Positions 1-11,947 of a DNA stretch of 64,000 nucleotides are shown piece by piece; position 1 is the stretch's first letter; each line of letters begins with the position of its first letter. Made by a program: the position numbers and the translations under genes. A model generated the notes under the pieces. That model saw only the letters and a list, made by a program, of their open reading frames with translations. It was not told the origin of the DNA and did no database searches. The DNA is taken from the NCBI RefSeq assembly GCF_905171765.1, contig NC_053390.1:505396301-505460300 (forward strand), in the 5' to 3' direction. Origin of the DNA: Bufo bufo (lineage: Eukaryota; Chordata; Amphibia; Anura; Bufonidae).

Positions 1-1367
1 CCGGGTTTTGCGCATGGCGTTATATGGCTTGAGGACTTGATCAGAGAGATCAACTCCTCCCATATACCGATTGTAGTCGACGATACAATCGGGCTTGAGG
101 ACCGTTGCCGCGGTACCTCGCACAGGGACAGGGGTGATGCCGTTACCATGAATTGTGGACAGTACAAGGACATCCCTCTTGTCCTTATATCTGACCAGCA
201 ACAGGTTTTCACTGGTAAGGGCACAGGTCTCACCCCTGGGGATAGGTACCTGGAGGGGTGGGCAGGGAGGCCGCATCCCACAAGCGGACGTGGATCTGGC
301 GGCGAGGGACTGGAACAAGGGGATACTAGTATAAAAGTTATCCACGTACAGGTAATAACCTTTATCTAGCAGTGGGTGCATAAGGTCCCACACAAGTTTC
401 CTGCTAACACCCAGAGTGGGGGGACATTCTGGGGGTTGAATACGGGAATCTCGCGCCTCGTACACACGAAACTTGTAAGTGTACCCTGAGGTACTCTCAC
501 AAAGTTTGTACAGCTTCACGCCATACCTTGCCCGCTTTGAGGGAACATACTGGCGGAAAATGAGTCTCCCCTTGAACGAAATGAGAGACTCATCAACCGC
601 GACCTCCCTTCCAGGTACATAGGCCTGTACAAATTTGGCCCCAAAGTGATCGATGACCGGCCGTATCTTATACAGACAGTCATAGGCAGGATCACCTTGG
701 GGGGGACATGCTGCGTTATCTGAATAATGCAGGCATTTCCGGATGGCCTCAAACCGTGTACGTGTCATGGCCGTACTGTAAAGTGGGGTCTGGTAGAGGA
801 CGTCCCCACTCCAGTAATGCCTGACACTAGGTTTCTTGACTATGCCCATGTGCTGCATGAGGCCCCAAAATGTCCTCATCTCGGCTGCACTGATCGGGGT
901 CCAGCTACCGGGCCTAGCCAAAAAGGAGCCCGGGTGTTGAGCAACGAACTGTTGGGCGTACAGGTTCGTCTGCTCCACCATTAGATTTACCAGTTGGTCA
1001 CTGAAAAAAGACAAAAAAAGTCATATTCAGTGAAGCCCACTGTGGAAATCTGGATTCCTGATTGGCCTACAAACTCAGGAATCACAGGCTCAAATCGCTC
1101 TGGGGTACACCAGACAAGTTCACCGGCAGGGGGCTCCAGTGGATTTAACTGGTGGGCCGGAAAACTAGTACGAGCCCCAGAGCTGCTCATACTAGGGTGG
1201 GCCACAGGGTCCCTAGCATGGCGGTCCCCTTGCTCCGCCTGGCTAGATGATGAGGAGGACGCGGATGACAGCAGGAAAGTGGGGTCATCCTCGTCCTCAC
1301 TAGGACTCTCGGACTCAGAGGCAAGCTGGGCGTATGCCTCCTCGGCTGAGAACATCCGGCGGGCCAT
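1..1367 (-). pseudogene. Broken piggyBac transposase (PB1 copy a)
   Basis: A DDE transposase of the piggyBac family, which cuts and pastes the element at TTAA sites. The N-terminus starts at 1367 (MARRMFSAEEAYAQ) and stays open for 126 residues, with the acidic Ser/Glu/Asp stretch seen in the intact copy. It is lost at about 1010-1020, where a T run is one base shorter than in the intact homologue at 49000-49030. The frame then shifts and stops within a few codons. Downstream DNA still aligns with the intact gene, but with more changes, including a deletion of roughly 15-20 bases near 274. The C-terminal zinc-binding part lies outside the window. I call it a dead relative of the gene at 47614-49413. 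Confidence 0.85.
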
Positions 1368-2395
1368 AGGGGAGTGTGTGTCTGCGTGTGTGTGTGTGTG
1401 CGTGTAAATCTTTATTCACGGTGCGTGTGTGTGGGGGCACGGGTGTTCACGTACTTATCCCTAAAACTAACAGAAAAAAAAAGACTAACTAAAAAAAGGG
1501 GGAAAAATGTAAAAAAAAAAATTCGAAACCGCTGATCAACCGTCCGAGGTTGATCAGCGGTGGGGTGTGCGATGCGCTAACAGTGGCCGGACGCTAAGAG
1601 TTCCGGCCACAGTCAGCGTACGCACATAAAAAAAAAAATGCCTGCGCCCCAAAAAAGTTGTGTGGGGGGGCAAGCGGCAGCACCCCTGGGGGGGGTCTAG
1701 GGTCACACAGCTGTGCTGTGGACCCCAGACACCCTACTTAGGGTGATGCAAGAAAACTTTTTTTTACCACTAACTTTCCCTTTATTTTCCCTGCCTAGCC
1801 CAATCTTTCCCTAGACTTTCCCTAATTACCTGCAGATAAGATGGGGGGTGCTGGGGCACAGATCGGGTCCTGGGGGCAGGGATGGGTGCTGGGGCACAGA
1901 TGGGGTGATGCTCCACACGTGCAGGCAGCGCTCCTCTCTCCTCGGGCTCCGGACACAAAAGGAGGAGGAGAGGAGTGCTGCTATGATTTGAATCTCCCGC
2001 CGGCCCGCCCTCCTACCAATCAGAGGCGATCCTGAGAGGTGATGTCACCATCACCTCTCAGGATCTAAGGATGGTGATTGGTGGGGTAAAATCACACCAC
2101 CGGGTCCTCAGAGACCCAGGTCCTCAGAGACCCGAATAACCCGGAAACACAGCAAACCGCAGGTCGGAATTGACCTGTGGTTTGCTGCGATTGCCTATAC
2201 GGGGGAGGGGGGGTGTCACAGAACCCCCCGCGCATTTGCCCCAGGTGCCTGCTCAATGATTTGAGCAGGCACCGGGTTCCGATCACCGCCCGCCGCGCGG
2301 TGGTGATCGAAAATACACAGGGTGTACAGGTACGCTCTGTGTCCTTAAGTACCAGGACATGAGGGCGTACCTGTAAGCTCTGTGTCCGGAAGAGG
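1..2395 (-). mobile_element. piggyBac element PB1, copy a, left part outside window
   Basis: This is the transposase-coding half and 5' side of a piggyBac-type DNA transposon. It aligns throughout with the complete copy at 43852-50453; position 1 corresponds to about 47990 there. The right end at 2390-2395 is a decayed version of the family terminus and abuts a TTAA at 2396-2399. The missing left part must lie upstream of the window. Low-complexity CA/GT and poly-A stretches at 1370-1650 match the 5' leader of the other copy. Confidence 0.85.
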
Positions 2396-2763
2396 TTAAA
2401 AAGTGGGTTTTGGAATTTTTCTGAAAAAATTCAAGATTTGCTTCTAAACTTCTAAGCCTTCTAATATCCCAAAAAAATGTCAAAGTAGACATATGGGAAA
2501 TATAAAGTAATAACTATTTTAGGAGGTATCACTATCTGTTTTAAAAGCAGATACATAGAAATTTTGAAAATTGAGAATTTTTTGTATTTTTTTTATAAAT
2601 AAAAATGAAATATTTTGACTCAAATTTACCACTGTCATGAAGTACAATATGTGACGAGAAAACATTCTCAGAATGGCTTGGATAAGTAAATGCATTTTAA
2701 AGTTATCACCACATAAAGTGACACATAATCAGATTTGCAAAAAATGGCAAGGTCCTTAAGGGG
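2396..2763 (-). mobile_element. End fragment of an older piggyBac-like element (insertion target of PB1a)
   Basis: The reverse complement of this stretch resembles the first ~430 bases of PB1 copy b (43852-44285): CCCCTTAAGGACC terminus, Cs spaced with GCAAAAAATGG, then AT-rich sequence ending in CCCACTTTTTAA. A TTAA (2764-2767) flanks its terminus. The other edge coincides with the TTAA abutted by PB1a. A related relic at 51237-51255 still carries a TTAA at the homologous internal position, so PB1a probably inserted there. Confidence 0.7.
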
Positions 2764-2767
2764 TTAA

Positions 2768-4001
2768 AGTGTAACTATCATTTCATTTTTTATGCTCTAA
2801 TGGTATAGTAAACCATACAGTATAAGTGCGTTTGTGTTTTAAAATTTTATAATTTTCAGTTTTACCTCCTAATAACTCAGACACCTGCATGCTACATTCC
2901 CATTCTGCAGCCATCTTCCCACAGCGTTGTTATGTGCAGGCCGTCTTCCCTCTGTGGTAAACAGGAGACAGGGCCAGCGCTGGGCGGAGGTGAATAGCGC
3001 TGAGTGCTTTTTTACACAGTTTTAGGAGGTACACTGCCTCCTCCTAGCTCCCTGTACTTCCAGGCGGCTTCAAGGACATGGTAAACATCATCATAGGAAA
3101 TCCTGTGGAGACCATCCTAAGAAGATGCTGAAAGCAAAGCGCAGAGAAATAGTATTACTAAGGCCTCTTTCACACTTGCGTTGTCCGGATCCGGCGTGTA
3201 CTCCACTTGCCGGAATTACACGCCGGATCCGGAAAAACGCAAGGGAACTGAAAGCATTTGAAGACGGATCCGCTATTAAAGTCCTGGTTGCCATAGTAGT
3301 AGTGGGGAGCGGGGGAGCGGTATACTTACAGTCCGTGCGGCTCCCGGGGCGCTCCAGAATGACGTCAGAGCGCCCCATGCGCATGGATGACGTGCCATGC
3401 GATCACGTCATCCATGCGCCTGGGGCGCCCTGACGTCACTCTGGAGCGCCCAGGGAGCCGCACGGACGGTAAGTATACTGCTCCCCCGCTCCCCACTACA
3501 CTTTACCATGGCTGCCAGGACTTTAGCGTCCCGGCAGCCATGGTAACCATTCAGAAAAAGCTAAACGTCGGATCCGGCAATGCCCCAAAACGACGTTTAG
3601 CTTAAGGCCGGATCCGGATCAATGCCTTTCAGTGGGCATTCATTCCGGATCCGGCCTTGCGGCAAGTGTTCAGGATTTTTGGCCGGAGCAAAAAGCGCAG
3701 CATGCTGCGGTATTTTCTCCGGCCAAAAAACTTCCGGTCCGGAACTGAAGACATCCTGATGCATCCTGAACGGATTTCTCTCCATTCAGAATGCATTAGG
3801 ATAAAACTGATCAGGATTCTTCCGGCATAGAGCCCCGACGACGGAACTCTATGCCGGAAGAAAAGAACGCAGGTGTGAAAGAGCCCTAAGGGCGGAATAC
3901 AGACATTAGAAAGGTAAAATTAAATAAAAAATAAAGCTTCATGAATATCTTTCCATCAGCAGCAGGAATTCCATTTTTGGTAGTGAAAATACAGTTACAC
4001 T
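2768..4001. mobile_element. TTAA-flanked MITE (AGTGTAACT termini)
   Basis: Both ends read AGTGTAACT inward and are flanked by TTAA (2764-2767 and 4002-4005), the target signature of piggyBac-type transposition. There is no coding capacity. Its left TTAA is the same one that flanks the piggyBac fragment on its left. A Harbinger-like MITE (3162-3886) is inserted inside, so the MITE itself is about 0.5 kb. Confidence 0.75.
3162..3886 (-). mobile_element. Harbinger-like foldback MITE, copy 1
   Basis: The terminal inverted repeats are GGCCTCTTTCACACTTGCG and, at the other end, the complement of GCAGGTGTGAAAGAGCCC. They are flanked by 3-bp TAA duplications (3159-3161, 3887-3889). Internal palindromes carry repeated CCGGATCCGG and CATGGATGACG motifs. 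A copy in opposite orientation lies at 13387-14146. The 3-bp T(T/A)A duplication suggests the PIF/Harbinger superfamily; this is inference because no transposase is present. Confidence 0.75.
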
Positions 4002-4005
4002 TTAA

Positions 4006-4264
4006 TATACAGTATGCTACTTATTATTTGTACAGCTGACAGCCAATGGAGGAGCAATGACAACCTCTCAATGAAAAACAGTATGAAACTGTATAAAAAT
4101 AGCAGTATCAAAGCAAAGATCAACAATAATTAATGAGGTCTGATGACCTATTCTTAGGATAACCCCTTTAAGCTTTATTAACATAAAATCATAAAACCTC
4201 TTTAAAACGATATGCTAGGGTTTTATTCATTGAGGGTACACTTAGACTGTCATATTAAAAAATA
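4006..4264. other. No feature seen
   Basis: AT-rich sequence without a supported gene or clear repeat boundary. It lies between two TTAA-flanked elements and is probably old intergenic or intronic DNA. Confidence 0.5.
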
Positions 4265-4268
4265 TTAA

Positions 4269-4378
4269 AGGGGTTGTCCTTTTTTTCTTTACTATTGATA
4301 ATCTATCCTGAGTATAGATCATGAATATCAGATCAGCGGGGGTCTGACTCCCAGCACCCCCGCCAATCAGCTGTTTAA
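4269..4378. mobile_element. Left half of a TTAA MITE split by PB2
   Basis: Begins AGGGGTTGTCC directly after TTAA (4265-4268) and continues through a CAGCACCCCCGCC segment to CAGCTGT. It is cut by PB2 at the TTAA at 4375-4378. The continuation resumes at 11948 on the far side of PB2. Confidence 0.6.
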
Positions 4379-4829
4379 CCACCTCAGCCCCCCAGTGCTT
4401 AAACACCCTGAAAGACCAGGCCACCTTTTACACTTCTGACCTACACTACTTTCACCGTTTATTGCTCGGTCATGCAACTTACCACCCAAATGAATTTTAC
4501 CTCCTTTTCTTCTCACTAATAGAGCTTTCATTTGGTGGTATTTCATTGCTGCTGACATTTTTACTTTTTTTGTTATTAATCGAAATTTAACGATTTTTTT
4601 GCAAAAAAATGACATTTTTCACTTTCAGTTGTAAAATTTTGCAAAAAAAACGAGATCCATATATAAATTTTGCTCTAAATTTATTGTTCTACATGTCTTT
4701 GATAAAAAAAAAAATGTTTGGGTAAAAAAAAAAATGGTTTGGGTAAAAGTTATAGCTTTTACAAACTATGGTACAAAAATGTGAATTTCCGCTTTTTGAA
4801 GCAGCTCTGACTTTCTGAGCACCTGTCAT

Positions 4830-7800
4830 GTTTCCTGAGGTTCTACAATGCCCAGACAGTACAAACACCCCACAAATGACCCCATTTCGGAAAGTACACA
4901 CCCTAAGGTATTCGCTGATGGGCATAGTGAGTTCATAGAACTTTTTATTTTTTGTCACAAGTTAGCGGAAAATGATGATTTGATTTTTTTTTTTTATTCT
5001 TACAAAGTCTCATATTCTAATAACTTGTGACAAAAAATAAAAAGTTCTATGAACTCACTATGCCCATCACGAAATACCTTGGGGTCTCTTCTTTCCAAAA
5101 TGGGGTCACTTGTGGGGTAGTTATACTGCCCTGGCATTCTAGGGGCCCAAATGTGTGGTAAGGAGTTTGAAATCAAATTCTGTAAAAAATGACCTGTGAA
5201 ATCCGAAAGGTGCTCTTTGGAATATGGGCCCCTTTGCCCACCTAGGCTGCAAAAAAGTGTCACACATCTGGTATCTCCGTACTCAGGAGAAGGTGGGGAA
5301 TGTGTTTTAGGGTGTCATTTTACATATACCCATGCTGGGTGAGAGAAATATCTTGGCAAAAGACAACTTTTACAATTTTTTTATACAAAGTTGGCATTTG
5401 ACCAAGATATTTATCTCACCCAGCATGGGTATATGTAAAAAGACACCCCAAAACACATTCCTCAACTTCTACTGAATACAGAGATACCAGATGTGTGACA
5501 CTTTTTTGCAGCCTAGGTGGGCAAAGGGGCCCATATTCCAAAGAGCACCTTTCGGATTTCACAGGTCATTTTTTACAGAATTTGATTTCAAACTCCTTAC
5601 CACACATTTGGGCCCCTAGAATGCCAGGGCAGTATAACTACCCCACAAGTGACCCCATTTTGGAAAGAAGAGACCCCAAGGTATTCGCTGATGGGCATAG
5701 TGAGTTCATGGAAGTTTTTATTTTTTGTCACAAGTTAGTGGAATATGAGACTTTGTATGAAAAAAATAAATAAATAAAAAAATCATCATTTTCCACTAAC
5801 TTGTGACAAAAAATAAAAAATTCTAGGAACTCGCCATGCCCGTCACGGAATACCTTGGGGTGTCTTCTTTCCAAAATGGGGTCACTTGTGGGGTAGTTAT
5901 ACTGCCCTGGCATTCTAGGGGCCCAAATGTGTGGTAAGGAGTTTGAAATCAAATTCTGTAAAAAATGACCTGTGAAATCCGAAAGGTGCTCTTTGGAATA
6001 TGGGCCCCTTTGCCCACCTAGGCTGCAAAAAAGTGTCACACATCTGGTATCTCTGTATTCAGTAGAAGTTGAGGAATGTGTTTTGGGGTGTTTTTTTACA
6101 TATACCCATGCTGGGTGAGATAAATATCTTGGTCAAATGCCAACTTTGTATAAAAAAAATGGGAAAAGTTGTCTTTTGCCAAGATATTTCTCTCACCCAG
6201 CATGGGTATATGTAAAATGACACCCCAAAACACATTCCCCACCTTCTCCTGAGTACGGAGATACCAGATGTGTGACACTTTTTTGCAGCCTAGGTGGGCA
6301 AAGGGGCCCATATTCCAAAGAGCACCTTTCGGATTTCACAGGTCATTTTTTACAGAATTTGATTTCAAACTCCTTACCACACATTTGGGCCCCTAGAATG
6401 CCAGGGCAGTATAACTACCCCACAAGTGACCCCATTTTGGAAAGAAGACACCCCAAGGTATTCCGTAAGGGGCATGGCGAGTTCCTAGAATTTTTTATTT
6501 TTTGTCACAAGTTAGTGGAAAATGATGATTTTTTTTTTTTTTTTTCATACAAAGTCTCATATTCCACTAACTTGTGACAAAAAATAAAAACTTCCATGAA
6601 CTCACTATGCCCATCAGCGAATACCTTGGGGTCTCTTCTTTCCAAAATGGGGTCACTTGTGGGGTAGTTATACTGCCCTGGCATTCTAGGGGCCCAAATG
6701 TGTGGTAAGGAGTTTGAAATCAAATTCTGTAAAAAATGACCTGTGAAATCCGAAAGGTGCTCTTTGGAATATGGGCCCCTTTGCCCACCTAGGCTGCAAA
6801 AAAGTGTCACACATCTGGTATCTCTGTATTCAGTAGAAGTTGAGGAATGTGTTTTGGGGTGTCTTTTTACATATACCCATGCTGGGTGAGATAAATATCT
6901 TGGTCAAATGCCAACTTTGTATAAAAAAATGGGAAAAGTTGTCTTTTGCCAAGATATTTCTCTCACCCAGCATGGGTATATGTAAAATGACACCCCAAAA
7001 CACATTCCCCACCTTCTCCTGAGTACGGAGATACCAGATGTGTGACACTTTTTTGCAGCCTAGGTGGGCAAAGGGGCCCATATTCCAAAGAGCACCTTTC
7101 GGATTTCACAGGTCATTTTTTACAGAATTTGATTTCAAACTCCTTACCACACATTTGGGCCCCTAGAATGCCAGGGCAGTATAACTACCCCACAAGTGAC
7201 CCCATTTTGGAAAGAAGAGACCCCAAGGTATTCGCTGATGGGCATAGTGAGTTCATGGAAGTTTTTATTTTTTGTCACAAGTTAGTGGAATATGAGACTA
7301 TGTATGAAAAAAAAAAAAAAAATCATCATTTTCCACTAACTTGTGACAAAAAATAAAAAATTCTAGGAACTTGCCATGCCCCTCACGGAATACCTTGGGG
7401 TGTCTTCTTTCCAAAATGGGGTCACTTGTGGGGTAGTTATACTGCCCTGACATTTTCCAGGGGCCCTAATGTGTGGTAAGTAGGTAAATGACCTGTGAAA
7501 TCCGAAAGGTGCTCTTTGGAATGTGGGCCCCTTTGCCCACCTAGGCTGCAAAAAAGTGTCACACATCTGGTATCTCCGTACTCAGGAGAAGGTGGGGAAT
7601 GTGTTTTGGGGTGTCATTTTACATATACCCATGCTGGGTGAGAGAAATATCTTGGCAAAAGACAACTTTTCCCATTTTTTTTATACAAAGTTGGCATTTG
7701 ACCAAGATATTTATCTCACCCAGCATGGGTATATGTAAAAAGACACCCCAAAACACATTCCTCAACTTCTCCTGAATACAGAGATACCAGATGTGTGACA

Positions 7801-8230
7801 CTTTTTTGCAGCCTAGGTGGGCAAAGGTGCCCAAATTCCTTTTAGGAGGGCATTTTTAGACATTTGGATACCAGACTTCTTCTCACGCTTTGGGGCCCCT
7901 AAAATGCCAGGGCAGTATAAATACCCCACATGTGACCCCATTTTGGAAAGAAGACACCCCAAGGTATTCAATGAGGGGCATGGCGAGTTCATAGGAAAAA
8001 AAATCTTTTGCCACAAGTTAGCGGAAATTGATTTTTTTGATTTTGTTCTCACAAAGTCTCCCTTTCCGCTAACTTGGGACAAAAATTTCAATCTTTCATG
8101 GACTCAATATGCCCCTCAGCGAATACCTTGGGGTGTCTTCTTTCCAAAATGGTGTTATTTGTGGGGTGTTTGTACTGCCCTGGCATTTGAGGGTCTCCAC
8201 AATCATTACATGTATGCCCAGCATTAGGAG
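4830..8230. repeat. Alternating inverted-repeat (palindrome) array inside PB2
   Basis: A unit of roughly 390 bp is repeated in strictly alternating orientation. The marker GGGCCCCTTTGCCCACCTAGG occurs on the minus sense near 5229, 6003, 6774 and 7527, and in the opposite sense near 5513, 6290, 7067 and 7814 (the last is diverged). Pairs form palindromes with a ~775-bp period, with AT-rich turning points such as the TTGTCACAAGTTA stretches near 5030, 5800, 6580 and 7345. Inner units are almost identical and outer ones diverge, as expected if copies homogenise or were amplified recently. The many short open frames here are by-products of the repeat. Confidence 0.9.
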
Positions 8231-9038
8231 TTTCTGCTATTCTCCTTATATTGAGCATACGGGTAATGAGATTTTTTTTTTTCCGTTCAGCCTCTGGGCT
8301 GAAAGAAAAAAATGAACGGCACAGATTTCTTCATTCACATCGATCAATGTGGATGAAAAAATCTCTGCCAAAAAAAAAAAAGGAGGGGAAAGGCGTCTGC
8401 CAGGACATAGGAGCTCCGCCCAACATCCATACCCACTTAGCTCGTATGCCCTGGCAAACCCGATTTCTCCATTCACATCAATCGATGTGGATGAATAAAT
8501 CATTGCCGGGATTTTATTTTTTATATATACAAAGTGTTTGCCAAAGTATATGAACACCGCCACCTCCTCAGCTCATATGCCTCGGCAAACGTATCTTTTA
8601 CTGCAGAGGAGAAATCTCGTCTTGCAGCGCCGCATACACGACTTGCGTGTAATCTGACAGCAGCGCAATGCTTCTGTCCGAATGCACATCAGTGCTGCAG
8701 CTAGTCGATCGGTTGGTCCACCTGGAAGGTAAAAAAAAAAAAAAAGAAAAAACCAGGCCGCAACACAATAATTTTATTAACTTTGGAAGAGAACATATTA
8801 ACTTTAACTTTTTGAACTAAACATTAACCTTTTTGCTTACTGGTGTTTTTTGTTTTTTTTTTTACCTTTATAGAACAAACCTCTCCTTCCCCATGGGACA
8901 ATGTGCAAAGCGCAAATCGCCCAAAGATGTGGCGAAGTACGTTATGCACTTTATCCCAGGTGAAAGGAGAGGTTTGCAGCAGCTGTGAGAGAAAGGGCCC
9001 TAATAGCCCTGTGTGCCTGTTCTGGTGAGATGTGATCC
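8231..9038. other. PB2 internal spacer, no gene seen
   Basis: AT-rich sequence with A and T runs between the palindrome array and the transposase 3' end. It contains a repeated TTCATTCACATCGATCAATG-like motif in two versions near 8330 and 8470. I see no supported gene. Confidence 0.5.
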
Positions 9039-10991
9039 CTATGCTAGGTGTACCTGTGTGTGGTACTTCCGGAAACACTCTCCTAAGCATAGGGCAGGGT
9101 GGTCCGGACAGTCAGGACAGAAATAGCGGGTGTCACGCCTTATTCCACTCCTGCTACAGACACGACATTTTTTTCGGGGTGGCGGTTGGGTTGAGGTACC
9201 AGCAACGACACTGGGGAAATGTCGCTCGTGTAGACGGCTAACTACACTGGTGGATGGGGCCACGGAACCTCCTGGGTAAAGGAGGTTCTCGATGATCTCT
9301 TCCTGGAATTTGAGGAAGGATCGTGTTCTCCCAGCCTTACTGTAGAGAACAAAACTATTATACAGCGCCAATTGAATTAAATATACAGACACCTTCTTAT
9401 ACCAGCGTCTGGTTCTGCGGGAAACTAAATAGGGAGCCAACATCTGGTCATTGAAGTCCACCCCTCCCATGAGCGCATTATAGTCGTGGACTGAGAGGGG
9501 CTTTTCAATGACACGGGTTGCCCTTTGAATTTGGATTGTCGTGTCTGCGTGAATGGAGGAGAGCATGTAAACGTCACGCTTGTCTCTCCATTTCACCGCG
9601 AGCAGTTCTTCGTTACACAAGGCAGCCCTCTCCCCCCTTGCAAGACGGGTGGTTACAAGCCGTTGGGGGAAGCCCACGCGACTAGTTCACGCGGTGCCAC
9701 AGGCGCAAATCCGTTCTAGAAACAAATGCCTAAAGAGGGCCACACTTGTGTAAAAATTGTCCACATAAAGATGGTACCCCTTGCCGAATAAGGGTGACAC
9801 CAAGTCCCAGACTGTCTTCCCACTGCTCCCCAGGTAGTCAGGGCAACCGACCGGCTCCAGGGTCTGATCTTTTCCCTCATAGATCCGAAATTTGTGGGTA
9901 TAGCCTGTGGCCCTTTCACAGAGCTTATACAATTTGACCCCATACCGGGCACGCTTGCTTGGGATGTATTGTTTGAAGCCAAGGCGCCCGGTAAAATGTA
10001 TTAGGGACTCGTCAACGCAGATGTTTTGCTCAGGGGTATACAAATCTGCAAATTTCTGGTTGAAATGGTCTATGAGGGGCCGAATTTTGTGGAGCCGGTC
10101 AAAAGCTGGGTGGCCTCTGGGACGGGAGGTGGTGTTGTCGCTAAAGTGCAGGAAACGCAGGATGGCCTCAAATCGTGTCCTGGACATAGCAGCAGAGAAC
10201 ATGGGCATGTGATGAATCGGGTTCGTGGACCAATATGACCGCAATTCATGCTTTTTGGTTAGACCCATGTTGAGGAGAAGGCCCAGAAAAATTTTAAGTT
10301 CGGAAACTTGGACTGGTTTCCACCGGAAAGGCTGGGCATAAAAGCTTCCCGGGTTTGCGGTTATAAATTGTGTGGCATACCGGTTTGTCTCTGCCACGAC
10401 TAAGTCCAAGAGCTCCGCAGTCAAGAACAGCTCAAAAAATCCCAGGGCCGTACTGATCTGAGCCGTCTCAACCCGAACTCCAGACTGGGCGGTGAAAGGG
10501 GGAACTACTGGTGCGGCTGAAGTTGGTGACTGCCAATCAGGGTTTGCCAGCACCTCAGGGATTCTAGGGGCTCTACGGGCCTGTCTGCGCGGTGGCTGCG
10601 ACGGGGTAACTAGTGCACGTGCCACCGTACCAGCTTCAACTGCCCTTCTGGTGCTCGCTACTTCACCATGTTGTACGGCAGTGCTGGTACTAGGTCCAGG
10701 AAGGGCTGCGCTGCTGGTGTATGCCTCACCACGTGATCCGGCAGCGACAGCCCCACTCTGCTGCTCTTGAAGCGGATCCTGCATAACCTGTGGTCTAGCG
10801 ACACGGGGCCGGGTACGCCTGGTGCTGCCAGGGACCTCAACCTCCTCGTCCAAACTTTGGGTCAGAGAGCCACTGCTTTCTACAGGTTCATATTCTGACC
10901 CGCTAGATTCGTCAGATGAGGGTTCCCATTCCTCATCCGACTGGGTCAGAATCCTGTAGGCCTCTTCAGAAGAATACCCCCTGTTTGACAT
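9039..10991 (-). pseudogene. PB2 piggyBac transposase with one in-frame stop
   Basis: A piggyBac-family DDE transposase that would move PB2 by cut and paste at TTAA. From the ATG at 10991 the frame runs about 650 codons to 9039, broken only by a TGA at codon 435 (9687-9689). The two open parts (434 and 212+ residues) are in the same frame. The N-terminal ~150 residues are acidic and Ser/Pro-rich. Catalytic aspartates lie in CVDESL (about D327), YVDNFYTS (about D411) and GGVDFNDQ (about D512 and D515). The C-terminus has a Cys/His cluster (CRVCSRSGIRRDT...CPDCPDH...CFRKYH) typical of the family. The nonsense codon lies where the intact PB1 homologue has an arginine (VRKN), and a CGA-to-TGA change at a CpG would explain it. 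It is probably inactive now but only lightly decayed. Confidence 0.9.
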
Positions 10992-11943
10992 TTTGGACTA
11001 CTAAATTTAGGGGTATTCCCTGAGACTACCTAAGAAAAAAAGCAAGCCTGTCTTACAAAGGGGAGGCTAGCGAAGTACCGGAGGCCGCTGCGGTTGATAA
11101 AAAATATCAAAACTGATTTTTTTATCGCCGCAGAGCGTGTAAAGTGAATGTGCAGTGATCAAAAAAAAAAAATTTTTTGTCACTGCGGTGGGGCGGGCGT
11201 GGGTGAACGCACGTGTGGGCGACCGATCAGGCCTGATCGGGCAAACACTGCGTTTTAGGTGGAGGGCGAGCTAAGGTGACACTAATACTATTATAGATCT
11301 GACCGTGATCAGTTTTGATCACTTACAGATACTATAAAAGTACAAATGCTGATTAGCGATACGCTAAACAGCGAATAAAAGTGACTGCGGTGCGGTGGGG
11401 TGGGCGCTAACTGACGCTAACTACCTAACCAAGGGGCCTAAACTATCCCTAAAACCTAACAGCCAATACTAGTGAAAAAAAAAAAGTGTCAGTTTACACT
11501 GATCACTTTTTGTCTTTCACTAAGTGATTGACAGGGGGCGATCAAGGGGTTAATTTGGATGATGGGGGTGATGGATGGTGATCAGGGGCTAAGGGCAGTG
11601 TTTGGTGTGTACTCACAGTGATGTCTGCTTCTCTGCTGGATCCAACCGACGAAAAGGACCAGCAGAGGAGCAGAGAAGCCATATAACAGATCATATTTAC
11701 TAATATGATCTGTTATCTGGCTTGTGATTCGATTTTTTAAAAATCAGCAACCTGCCAGCGACGATCATTGGCTGGCAGGTTGCTGATGCAATAGTCCTTT
11801 AACTTTTGCCGGCCCGCGATGCGCATGCGCGGGCCGGCTGTGACCGAAATCTCGCGTCTCGCGAGAGGACGCGCCGGCGCGTCCAGGAGGGATGAAACGA
11901 CCACCTCCAGGACGCGTCTGTGCGTACAGCGGTCCGGAGGTGG
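10992..11943 (-). other. PB2 5' region
   Basis: Non-coding leader between the transposase start and the right terminus. It contains several direct T/A runs and, near the tip, the GC-rich palindromic segment TGCGCATGCGC (11820-11831) and GGACGCG repeats. The element promoter is presumably here, but I cannot point to a defined TATA box. Confidence 0.5.
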
Positions 11944-11947
11944 TTAA

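Larger units (their letters stand above)
4379..11943 (-). mobile_element. Complete piggyBac element PB2 (7.6 kb)
   Basis: A full-length piggyBac-type DNA transposon. Both ends begin CCACCTC inward and are flanked by TTAA (4375-4378 and 11944-11947). From left to right it holds a terminal region, a 3.4-kb array of alternating inverted repeats (about 4830-8230), an AT-rich spacer, a minus-strand transposase with one stop codon (9039-10991), and a 950-bp 5' region. Its size is large for a piggyBac element and the extra length is mostly the array. Family assignment rests on TTAA, termini and transposase motifs. Confidence 0.9.

Noticed and set aside
987..1407. Plus-strand frame opposite the PB1a N-terminus
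   Set aside because: It is antisense to the recognised transposase N-terminus, whose sequence matches the intact copy.
5000..7566. Repeated ~90-100-codon frames beginning MTLFCSLGGQRGPYSKEH on both strands
   Set aside because: They come from the alternating inverted repeats of PB2 and appear once per half-unit. They have no independent support as genes.
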